Below are positions 1 to 5,577 of a stretch of DNA of 5,577 nt, piece after piece; the stretch's first letter is position 1; every line of letters starts with the position of its first letter. Position numbers and translations under genes: made by a program. The DNA lies in assembly GCA_021647445.1 (NCBI GenBank), contig JAKIUS010000129.1, positions 1-5,577 of the forward strand. The letters are read 5' to 3'. The notes beneath the pieces are model-generated. The model had not been told where the DNA came from, made no database searches, and saw only the letters and a program-made list of their open reading frames with translations. This DNA comes from Geopsychrobacter sp. (GTDB taxonomy: Bacteria > Desulfobacterota > Desulfuromonadia > Desulfuromonadales > Geopsychrobacteraceae).

Positions 1-518
1 CGTTTGTCGTCCATGGTTTCAGCGTAGATAACCAGATCATCAAAGCTGTCATTGAAGACACCCCCCTGGATACCGATACTGGCCCGATTTGAGGCCATGG
101 TGAAGATTTGGTCGCGAAACGCCGCTTTGCCGAAGGGTTCGCCGAACAGGGTGAGCCCCGCAGTTATCAATACACATACGAGTGAAAAAGACAGGATCGG
201 AATGAGGAGGGTATAGAGACTTATGCCGGTTGATTTTAAAGCAATAAATTCACCATCGCTCGAGAGGCGTCCGAATGCGAGCAAGATCCCAAGGAGAAAC
301 GACAGCGGGATGGTGATGCTGAGGAAGGTGGGCAACAGATAGCTGAAAAGCTTGAAGATGCTGAAAAGCGGCACACCCTTGTTGACCACCAGTTCTGTTA
401 GACTGGGGAGTCGGCCCATGATGAGAATAAAAGTGAAAACGATCAGACCGAGCAGGGTCGGGGTGAGTGTTTCAAAAAAAATATAGCGGTTGATGCGTCT
501 GGTTTTCATGCGCGGCAT
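1..518 (-). CDS. lptF: LptF/LptG-family lipopolysaccharide export permease, N-terminal part (runs off left edge)
   Basis: Inner-membrane permease of the YjgP/YjgQ family. Family knowledge: two such subunits with the ATPase LptB extract lipopolysaccharide from the inner membrane and pass it to the periplasmic bridge. The reverse strand encodes 172 codons with no stop. A basic start (MPRMKTRRINRY) leads into a hydrophobic segment at about residues 16-35. A second hydrophobic stretch lies at about 51-83 and a third at about 100-125, with the family-typical GRLSSDGE and ALKSTGISLY between them. The soluble part then begins, including ASIGIQGGVFND. The motif TELVVNKGVP after the first membrane segment looks more like LptF than LptG, but the symbol is less sure than the family. 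The start at 518 is the first ATG after an in-frame stop; a second ATG at 509 is possible. Neither has a visible Shine-Dalgarno sequence. The gene is divergent from rpsB. Confidence 0.9.
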   Translation of the reverse strand, partial: MPRMKTRRINRYIFFETLTPTLLGLIVFTFILIMGRLPSLTELVVNKGVPLFSIFKLFSYLLPTFLSITIPLSFLLGILLAFGRLSSDGEFIALKSTGISLYTLLIPILSFSLVCVLITAGLTLFGEPFGKAAFRDQIFTMASNRASIGIQGGVFNDSFDDLVIYAETMDDK

Positions 519-589
519 CTTATTACAGCTGATGTGAACTGTAAATCATTGTGCGGGCTAAAATGCGCAATTTGAAATCTAATTTTGTC

Positions 590-618
590 TTGATCGTTAT
601 TTGAACTCATGGTATAGA
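590..618 (+). promoter_or_regulatory. Predicted sigma-70 promoter for the rpsB operon, with extended -10
   Basis: A -35 box TTGATC (590-595) and a -10 box TATAGA (613-618) each match four of six consensus bases and are separated by exactly 17 nt. A TG at 610-611, one base before the -10 box, forms an extended -10. Just upstream, 569-589 is very AT-rich and could act as an UP element. Transcription would start near 625, giving a leader of about 115 nt. The bases after the -10 (ccacgg) are GC-rich, as at promoters repressed in the stringent response; that regulatory reading is inference. Confidence 0.6.
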
Positions 619-672
619 CCACGGGTTAACCAATACGCACGCTTTCTGACTGCTGGCAGGGGTCTTGGGAAT

Positions 673-709
673 GTCCTGAGTCTGCAGCGGGATGACGAAA
701 GCGGAGGAC
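673..709 (+). promoter_or_regulatory. Hairpin in the rpsB 5' leader, candidate S2 autoregulatory element
   Basis: In the leader, GTCC (673-676) pairs with GGAC (706-709). After a 4-nt bulge (677-680), TCTGC (681-685) pairs with GCGGA (701-705), enclosing a 15-nt loop (686-700). The structure ends 17 nt before the AAGGAG ribosome binding site of rpsB. In gammaproteobacteria S2 represses its own mRNA through the rpsB leader. This hairpin is in the right place for a comparable element, but I cannot match it to a known motif, so the role is inferred. Confidence 0.4.
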
Positions 710-739
710 TAAAACCGAACCAGAAGAAGGAGTTACAAA

Positions 740-1525
740 ATGGCACAGATCACTATGAAGCAATTGCTTGAGGCCGGCGTTCACTTCGGTCACCAGACCA
801 AACGTTGGAATCCGAAGATGAAGCCTTATATTTTCGGTGCGCGTAATGGAATCTATATTGTCGACCTGCAGAAAACCGTGCGTTACTTCAAGTCGGCTTA
901 TCAATTTATTGAAGAGACTGTCGCAGCCGGGGACAAGGTTCTGTTTGTTGGAACGAAAAAACAGGCTCAAGGTGCTATTGCGGAAGAAGCAATTCGTTCC
1001 GAGCAATACTTTGTTAATAATCGTTGGCTCGGCGGCATGCTGACCAATTTTACTACCATTAAAAAGAGTATCGACCGGCTGAAAAAGATTGAGGTCATGG
1101 CCGGTGATGGGACTTTTGAAAAGCTGACCAAAAAAGAGGGTCTGCAGCTTGAGCGTGAGCGGACCAAGCTTGAAAAGAACCTGGGTGGTATCAAGAATAT
1201 GGTTAAGCTGCCGGGTGCGATCTTTATCATCGATCCCAAAAAAGAGGCCATCGCCGTACAGGAAGCCAATCGTCTCGGCATCCCGGTGGTTGCGGTCGTT
1301 GATACCAACTGTGACCCTGATGGTATCGATTTTATTATTCCGGGCAATGATGATGCGATCCGGGCGATTCGTCTGTTCGCTTCGAGCATGGCTGATGCCT
1401 GTGATGATGGTCGTAAGAAACGTGCTGCGGCCAAGCAGAGTGCTGCCGAAGGCAAGGACACGGATAGAGAGACTCCTGTTGCTAAGGGAGCTCCTGCAGC
1501 GAAAGAGGCTCCGGTAGCTAAGTAA
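740..1525 (+). CDS. rpsB: 30S ribosomal protein S2, with a repetitive C-terminal tail cut by a stop codon
   Basis: S2 is a late-assembling protein of the small ribosomal subunit, near the S1 site. The 261-aa product has the N-terminal family motif [20 protein letters not shown] (residues 9-28), [12 protein letters not shown] (93-104), and the second signature region at 158-182 containing PGAIFIIDP and ending RLGIP. It also has [12 protein letters not shown] (187-198) and the closing [10 protein letters not shown] (204-213). The conserved core ends near residue 225, so the whole fold is present. An added tail is rich in Ala, Lys and Pro and made of six-residue repeats from residue 245. The ATG at 740 is preceded by AAGGAG (727-732) with 7 nt spacing. 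The tail stops at TAA 1523-1525 although the same frame and repeat go on to a second TAA at 1634-1636, which would give 298 residues. The core function should not be affected. First gene of the operon. Confidence 0.97.
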   Translation: MAQITMKQLLEAGVHFGHQTKRWNPKMKPYIFGARNGIYIVDLQKTVRYFKSAYQFIEETVAAGDKVLFVGTKKQAQGAIAEEAIRSEQYFVNNRWLGGMLTNFTTIKKSIDRLKKIEVMAGDGTFEKLTKKEGLQLERERTKLEKNLGGIKNMVKLPGAIFIIDPKKEAIAVQEANRLGIPVVAVVDTNCDPDGIDFIIPGNDDAIRAIRLFASSMADACDDGRKKRAAAKQSAAEGKDTDRETPVAKGAPAAKEAPVAK

Positions 1526-1633
1526 GCTCCTGCAGCGAAAGAGGCCCCTGCAGCGAAAGAGGCTCCTGCTGCTAAGGAAGCCCCTGCTGCGAAAGAGGTT
1601 CCTGCTGCCAAGACAGTCGAAGCTCCCGCAGAA
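1472..1633 (+). repeat. 18-bp tandem repeat coding for Ala-Pro-Ala-Ala-Lys-Glu units
   Basis: Eight consecutive 18-bp units (1472-1489, 1490-1507, 1508-1525, 1526-1543, 1544-1561, 1562-1579, 1580-1597 and 1598-1615) are followed by a degenerate ninth (1616-1633). Most units read Ala-Pro-Ala/Val-Ala-Lys-Glu, with synonymous changes among them; the best-conserved cores are gctcctgcagcgaaagag and variants. The array spans the current rpsB stop codon, which occupies the Glu position of the third unit. Such arrays can change copy number by slipped replication. The tail is charged, disordered-looking and outside the S2 core. Confidence 0.9.
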
Positions 1634-1636
1634 TAA
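1526..1636 (+). other. Detached 3' part of the rpsB tail, downstream of the in-frame stop
   Basis: In the rpsB frame the 36 codons after TAA 1523-1525 are fully open and continue the APAAKE repeat, ending EAPAE and a second TAA (1634-1636). The stop sits where the other units have GAG, GAA or GGA, so a single G-to-T change of GAA at 1523 explains it. The segment has no start codon or ribosome binding site of its own. It is either untranslated, reached by readthrough, or part of rpsB if base 1523 is a sequencing error. Confidence 0.75.
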
Positions 1637-1659
1637 GCAAAACGAGAAATTTCGAAATT

Positions 1660-1691
1660 CCAACGGCTGGGCAGCAGTGCCCGGCCGTTGG
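1660..1691 (+). terminator. Strong hairpin between rpsB and tsf, candidate partial terminator or attenuator
   Basis: Bases 1660-1673 pair with 1678-1691 in an unbroken 14-bp stem (one T-G wobble, at 1668/1683) closed by the loop GCAG (1674-1677). No T-run follows directly. Six Ts occur only at 1714-1719, where they could pair with six As at 1704-1709. It is therefore not a classical intrinsic terminator. It could reduce transcription into tsf, or protect or mark a processing point on the rpsB mRNA. The direction and effect are inferred. Confidence 0.55.
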
Positions 1692-1761
1692 CGTACACAA
1701 CTCAAAAAACAGGTTTTTTATTCTTAATGAATTAAAAGCCCAGGTATGGAGGAATGAGAAC

Positions 1762-2670
1762 GTGAGTATCACAGCATCGATGGTATCTGAATTGCGTAAA
1801 AAAACCGGCGCGGGCATGATGAATTGCAAAAAGGCACTGACCGAAACCGGCGGAAATATTGAAGAGGCTGTCGATTTTCTGCGTAAAAAAGGTCTTTCAG
1901 CTGCGGCCAAAAAATCGGGTCGTGTTGCTGCCGAGGGCGTTGTGGTCGCCGCTGCTGCTGGCGCAAAAGGGGTCTTGGTCGAAGTGAATGCCGAGACCGA
2001 TTTCGTGGCCAAAAACGCCGACTTTCAAAAATTTGTTCAGGGGATCGCTACCGTTACTCTTGAGAGTGATGTTGCTGATGTTGACGGTCTCAAATCTCTG
2101 CCGTTCCCTGAAACTGGGCGGACAGTTGAAGAAGAGTTGACCCAACAGATTGCGACTATCGGTGAGAACATGAGCCTGCGTCGTCTCGATCGTTGTGATG
2201 CTGGTCAGGGTATTGTGACCTCTTATGTGCACGGCGCTGGCAAAATCGGTGTTCTTGTCGAGCTTAAAACCGCCTCGAACGATCCTAAAATTGAGGCCCT
2301 GGCCAAGCAGGTTGCCATGCATGTTGCCGCTGCGGGTCCGCAATATCTAAAGCGTGATCAGGTTCCTTCGGAGACGGTTGACAAAGAGAAGGAGATCATG
2401 CGGGTCAAGGCGATTGATAGTGGTAAACCAGAAAAAATTGTCGAGAAGATCATTGCTGGACAGATCAATAAATTTTTTGGCGAGGTTTGTCTGCTTGAGC
2501 AAGCTTTCGTTATCGATCCTGATCAGAAAGTCGGAAAAGTTATCGAGAAGCTTGCCAAGGATCTTGGCGCTGAGATCGAACTGAGCAATTATGTCCGTTA
2601 TCAGTTGGGTGAGGGAATCGAGAAAAAAGAGGACGATTTCGTTGCCGAAGTTGCCGCTCTGAGCAAGTAA
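1762..2670 (+). CDS. tsf: Translation elongation factor Ts
   Basis: EF-Ts is the cytoplasmic nucleotide exchange factor that removes GDP from EF-Tu. The 302-aa protein is full length for the long bacterial form. The N-terminal UBA-like domain (about residues 5-45) holds the signature LRKKTGAGMMNCKKAL (11-26). The core carries EVNAETDFVAKN (74-85). Its Asp80 and Phe81 fall at the same numbers as the E. coli residues known to push into EF-Tu and disturb the magnesium site. MHVAAAGPQYL and the C-terminal EIELSNYVRYQLGEGIE are also family-typical. The start is GTG 1762, supported by GGAGG (1748-1752) at 9 nt; the nearby ATG at 1754 is in another frame and stops at once. It lies 236 nt after the present rpsB stop, or 125 nt after the second one, with a hairpin between. 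pyrH follows after 22 nt. Confidence 0.98.
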   Translation: MSITASMVSELRKKTGAGMMNCKKALTETGGNIEEAVDFLRKKGLSAAAKKSGRVAAEGVVVAAAAGAKGVLVEVNAETDFVAKNADFQKFVQGIATVTLESDVADVDGLKSLPFPETGRTVEEELTQQIATIGENMSLRRLDRCDAGQGIVTSYVHGAGKIGVLVELKTASNDPKIEALAKQVAMHVAAAGPQYLKRDQVPSETVDKEKEIMRVKAIDSGKPEKIVEKIIAGQINKFFGEVCLLEQAFVIDPDQKVGKVIEKLAKDLGAEIELSNYVRYQLGEGIEKKEDDFVAEVAALSK

Positions 2671-2683
2671 TCTTCTTTCCTAG

Positions 2684-3974
<1,291 letters not shown>

Positions 3975-4012
3975 TTTTTTAGTTTCCCCTTTTAAACCGA
4001 GGAGAATGAGTA

Positions 4013-4177
4013 ATGGCTTTGAAAATTACTGAAGAATGTATTGCTTGTGGGACCTGTGTTGATACCTGCCCTCTCGGCGCAATCGCCGAAGCAGGTGATA
4101 TTTATGCCATCAGTGATGAGTGTACTGAATGTCGTGCTTGTGTTGATAGTTGCCCGGTCGATGCGATTGTCGATTGA
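4013..4177 (+). CDS. 2[4Fe-4S] ferredoxin of clostridial type, 54 aa
   Basis: A small soluble electron carrier with two four-iron clusters. Both binding motifs are perfect: Cys9, Cys12, Cys15 and Cys19-Pro (CxxCxxCxxxCP), and Cys37, Cys40, Cys43 and Cys47-Pro. The two halves are similar, as in the duplicated ferredoxins of anaerobes. The 54-55 aa length is the classical clostridial size, without the extra loop seen in Alvin-type ferredoxins. The start ATG 4013 has GAGGAG (3999-4004) at 8 nt; an ATG at 4006 is out of frame and soon stops. It lies 38 nt after frr and ends 19 nt before a strong terminator, so it appears to be the last gene of the rpsB transcription unit. Its redox partner is not shown here. 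No signal peptide or membrane segment is visible. Confidence 0.96.
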   Translation: MALKITEECIACGTCVDTCPLGAIAEAGDIYAISDECTECRACVDSCPVDAIVD

Positions 4178-4196
4178 TCAATTTGCAGGTTTGTTT

Positions 4197-4226
4197 AAAA
4201 GGGCGCCTCGGAGGCGCCCTTTTTTT
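4197..4226 (+). terminator. Rho-independent terminator after the ferredoxin gene
   Basis: GGGCGCCT (4201-4208) pairs with AGGCGCCC (4212-4219) around a CGG loop, followed by seven Ts (4220-4226). Four As at 4197-4200 extend the stem with the first Ts and could give some termination on the other strand. It closes the rpsB-tsf-pyrH-frr-ferredoxin unit and separates it from uppS. Confidence 0.95.
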
Positions 4227-4289
4227 ATGTCGATTAGCTTATTACAGGGCGCTGTTAAGTCTTGCGAGAGTCCGTGGTCCCATGCTAGT

Positions 4290-4319
4290 TTTGTCCACCT
4301 TGAAGATATTTTCGATACT
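4290..4319 (+). promoter_or_regulatory. Possible promoter for uppS-cdsA
   Basis: The terminator implies that uppS needs its own promoter in 4227-4360. The best pair I see is TTGTCC (4290-4295) and GATACT (4314-4319), each four of six to consensus, with an 18-nt spacer. An alternative is TTGCGA (4262-4267) with an extended -10, TGCTAGTTT (4283-4291). Neither is strong, so the choice is tentative. Confidence 0.25.
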
Positions 4320-4360
4320 TTTAACTGATCCTTTTCTATGCGGATCTTGATGATTTGACC

Positions 4361-5125
4361 ATGTCGAACACAACAAATGTAGCAGCGCCTTTACAGCATC
4401 TGGCCATTATTATGGATGGCAATGGTCGTTGGGCAGAGGAGCGTGGCTTGCCCCGGGTCGCTGGCCATCAACAGGGAGTGCGAACGGTCGTTGAGATTGT
4501 CAACGAGTGTGTCCGTCAGCAGATTTCCTGTTTAACCCTGTTTGCCTTCAGTTCTGAAAACTGGGGACGGCCAGAGTCTGAAGTCGAGACTCTGATGTCG
4601 TTATTGCTTGAATTTTTGGCCTCGCAACGACAGCGTATGCTTGATGACGGTGTGCGCTTACGGGTCATTGGTGATCGGGCACGTTTGTCTGCCACAGTTC
4701 GATCTGCCCTGAACGTGGCGGAAGAAGAGACTCGTGATGGCGGGTGTTTAACTCTTGTATTGGCGCTCTCCTATGGGGGACGGGATGAAATTGTGCGTGC
4801 TGCACGTCAAATTGCTCGCCGCGTCGCATCCGGCGAGATCGCGGCGGAAGATGTGGATGCTGCCGACATGGCTTCAGCACTCGATACTGCCGGATTGCCA
4901 GATCCTGATCTGCTAATACGCACCAGTGGTGAATTGAGAATCAGTAATTTTCTACTCTGGCAACTGGCCTACGCCGAACTCTATTTTGTTGATGCTTTTT
5001 GGCCCGATTTCGGCCCCGTTGAATTGCGGCAGGCGTTAGATGATTATCGTCAGCGCCGGCGCCGTTTTGGATTGACTGCGGAACAGACCGCAGCGGGGGA
5101 GGGACTATCAAACAGCGCATCTTAA
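4361..5125 (+). CDS. uppS: Isoprenyl transferase (undecaprenyl diphosphate synthase family)
   Basis: Cis-prenyltransferase that adds isopentenyl diphosphate units to farnesyl diphosphate, making the C55 lipid carrier for peptidoglycan and O-antigen. The 254 aa are normal for the family. Counting from ATG 4361, IIMDGNGRWA (16-25) holds the catalytic Asp19. FAFSSENWGRP (61-71) and LALSYGGRDEI (134-144) follow, then LIRTSGELRISNFLLWQLAY (185-204) with the diphosphate-binding arginines, and the C-terminal FWPDFG (213-218). An in-frame TTG at 4355 would add two residues and is better placed relative to a weak GGA (4342-4344); I prefer the ATG, but the start is open. It is separated from the ferredoxin by a terminator and overlaps cdsA by 19 nt. 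Its partner downstream also acts in envelope lipid synthesis. Confidence 0.96.
   Translation: MSNTTNVAAPLQHLAIIMDGNGRWAEERGLPRVAGHQQGVRTVVEIVNECVRQQISCLTLFAFSSENWGRPESEVETLMSLLLEFLASQRQRMLDDGVRLRVIGDRARLSATVRSALNVAEEETRDGGCLTLVLALSYGGRDEIVRAARQIARRVASGEIAAEDVDAADMASALDTAGLPDPDLLIRTSGELRISNFLLWQLAYAELYFVDAFWPDFGPVELRQALDDYRQRRRRFGLTAEQTAAGEGLSNSAS
5095..5103 (+). promoter_or_regulatory. G-rich ribosome binding site inside uppS that fixes the cdsA start
   Basis: GGGGGAGGG at 5095-5103 contains GGAGG (5098-5102), 4 nt before the ATC at 5107. It is the only strong Shine-Dalgarno-like sequence near the beginning of the cdsA frame. It supports initiation at ATC 5107, not at the later TTG 5146, which has none. 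The spacing is slightly short. Confidence 0.5.
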
Positions 5126-5577
5126 CAGCCCTGATTGCTCTGCCGTTGCTCTTTGCCTTTCTGTACTATTCGACTGCGGGAATCTTTGCCGTCGTGGCCG
5201 CCGTGTTTTCGTTGATCGGTCTGCTTGAGTTTAATCGTATGGCGTTGCTTGGCGATCGTCGTACCGAACAATACCTCAGCGCCATTGGTGGTAGCCTGTT
5301 GATTATCCCGCTCTATCTGCAACGTTTTGACCTCTTGCTCTTTTTTCTTGTTGCCACTCTGTTACTTCTGACCATGATGTATCTTTTTAACTTGGGACCA
5401 CTCGATCAGATGATCTTTCGTCTGGGCTGGCAGATCCTGGGTTTGATTTATTTGCCACTATTGCTTGGGCATCTTGTGCTGTTGCGCCAACTGCCGGACG
5501 GTCGTGGCTGGGTCTTTTTGGTTCTATTTGCGGTGATGGCCTGTGATAGCCTGGCCTATTTTGTCGGCAGTTCCTTC
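5107..5577 (+). CDS. cdsA: Phosphatidate cytidylyltransferase, N-terminal part (runs off right edge), apparent ATC start
   Basis: CDP-diacylglycerol synthase joins CTP and phosphatidic acid in the inner membrane, the entry step to phospholipids. The 157 visible codons are very hydrophobic, with several membrane segments (about residues 5-40, 60-90, 105-127 and 135-157). They end in LPDGRGWVFLVLFAVMACDS and LAYFVG, typical of the family just before its signature, which lies beyond the window. The N-terminus KQRILTALIALPLLF fits the usual CdsA beginning after the first Met. Here that first codon is ATC (5107-5109). The frame is open back to a TGA at 5041-5043, but no ATG, GTG or TTG occurs before TTG 5146, which would remove the conserved start. 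Identification is firm; the exact start is not. The overlap with the end of uppS suggests translational coupling. Confidence 0.9.
   Translation, partial: MKQRILTALIALPLLFAFLYYSTAGIFAVVAAVFSLIGLLEFNRMALLGDRRTEQYLSAIGGSLLIIPLYLQRFDLLLFFLVATLLLLTMMYLFNLGPLDQMIFRLGWQILGLIYLPLLLGHLVLLRQLPDGRGWVFLVLFAVMACDSLAYFVGSSF

Noticed and set aside
519..589. Promoter for the minus-strand lptF gene
   Set aside because: I found a TACAGT-like -10 on the minus strand but no -35 at suitable spacing, and no Shine-Dalgarno sequence. The evidence is too weak to annotate.
1523..1525. Recoding of TAA as an amino acid in rpsB
   Set aside because: Known programmed recoding uses TGA for selenocysteine and TAG for pyrrolysine. 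No such element is visible, and all other genes here use TAA or TGA normally as stops.
626..1705. Long open frame of 359 codons on the minus strand opposite rpsB, plus another of 243 codons at 967-1698
   Set aside because: They are antisense to a certain rpsB. Their low-complexity Arg/Ser/Phe or Ala/Gly stretches are the complement of the 18-bp repeats, and no ribosome binding site or family resemblance is seen.
1724..1735. Inverted repeat TTAAT-GA-ATTAA upstream of tsf
   Set aside because: Short, AT-only arms with a 2-nt spacer in AT-rich DNA are likely by chance.
4232..4259. Imperfect inverted repeat around ACAG-GGCG-CTGT in the gap before uppS
   Set aside because: Only four continuous pairs with mismatches outside; not stable enough to support a regulatory call.
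4041..4350. Two overlapping plus-strand open frames (95 and 66 codons) over the ferredoxin and the gap before uppS
   Set aside because: Both run through the strong terminator at 4197-4226, lie partly out of frame inside the ferredoxin gene, and resemble no known protein.

Overview
The window is a stretch of bacterial chromosome carrying the conserved translation and envelope cluster rpsB-tsf-pyrH-frr, then a small ferredoxin gene, uppS and the start of cdsA. A divergent LptF/LptG-type permease gene lies at the left edge. Base composition is moderate, near half GC by eye. The outer-membrane export permease indicates a Gram-negative cell, and the clostridial-type 2[4Fe-4S] ferredoxin suggests an anaerobe. 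From this gene order and the protein sequences I infer a deltaproteobacterium of the Desulfuromonas/Geobacter/Pelobacter type. That placement is from memory of the families, not from a search.

Layout: 1-518 (minus strand) is the N-terminal part of an LptF-like permease. 519-739 is a divergent intergenic region with a good extended -10 promoter facing rpsB and an untranslated leader of about 115 nt containing a bulged hairpin. rpsB runs 740-1525, followed by tsf (1762-2670), pyrH (2693-3424), frr (3417-3974) and an unlisted-size 54-aa ferredoxin gene (4013-4177). A strong intrinsic terminator at 4197-4226 closes this transcription unit. uppS (4361-5125) follows a 183-nt gap and overlaps the start of cdsA (5107 onward, cut by the window end).

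How the genes work together: rpsB (ribosomal protein S2), tsf (EF-Ts) and frr (ribosome recycling factor) serve translation. pyrH makes UDP for RNA and for nucleotide-sugar precursors. uppS and cdsA make the lipid carrier and CDP-diacylglycerol for wall and membrane synthesis. The ferredoxin sits inside the translation transcription unit as its last gene.

The main oddities are few but concrete. (1) The repetitive Ala-Pro-Lys tail of S2 is interrupted by an in-frame TAA, and the same 18-bp repeat continues open for 36 more codons after it. (2) cdsA has no ATG, GTG or TTG at its expected start; the N-terminus that matches the family begins at an ATC codon behind a G-rich ribosome binding site. 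(3) The ferredoxin gene is joined to a ribosomal operon and sealed off by its terminator. (4) The rpsB leader and the rpsB-tsf gap each hold an RNA hairpin. I saw no mobile element, CRISPR array, tRNA or rRNA, and no clearly new multi-gene system.
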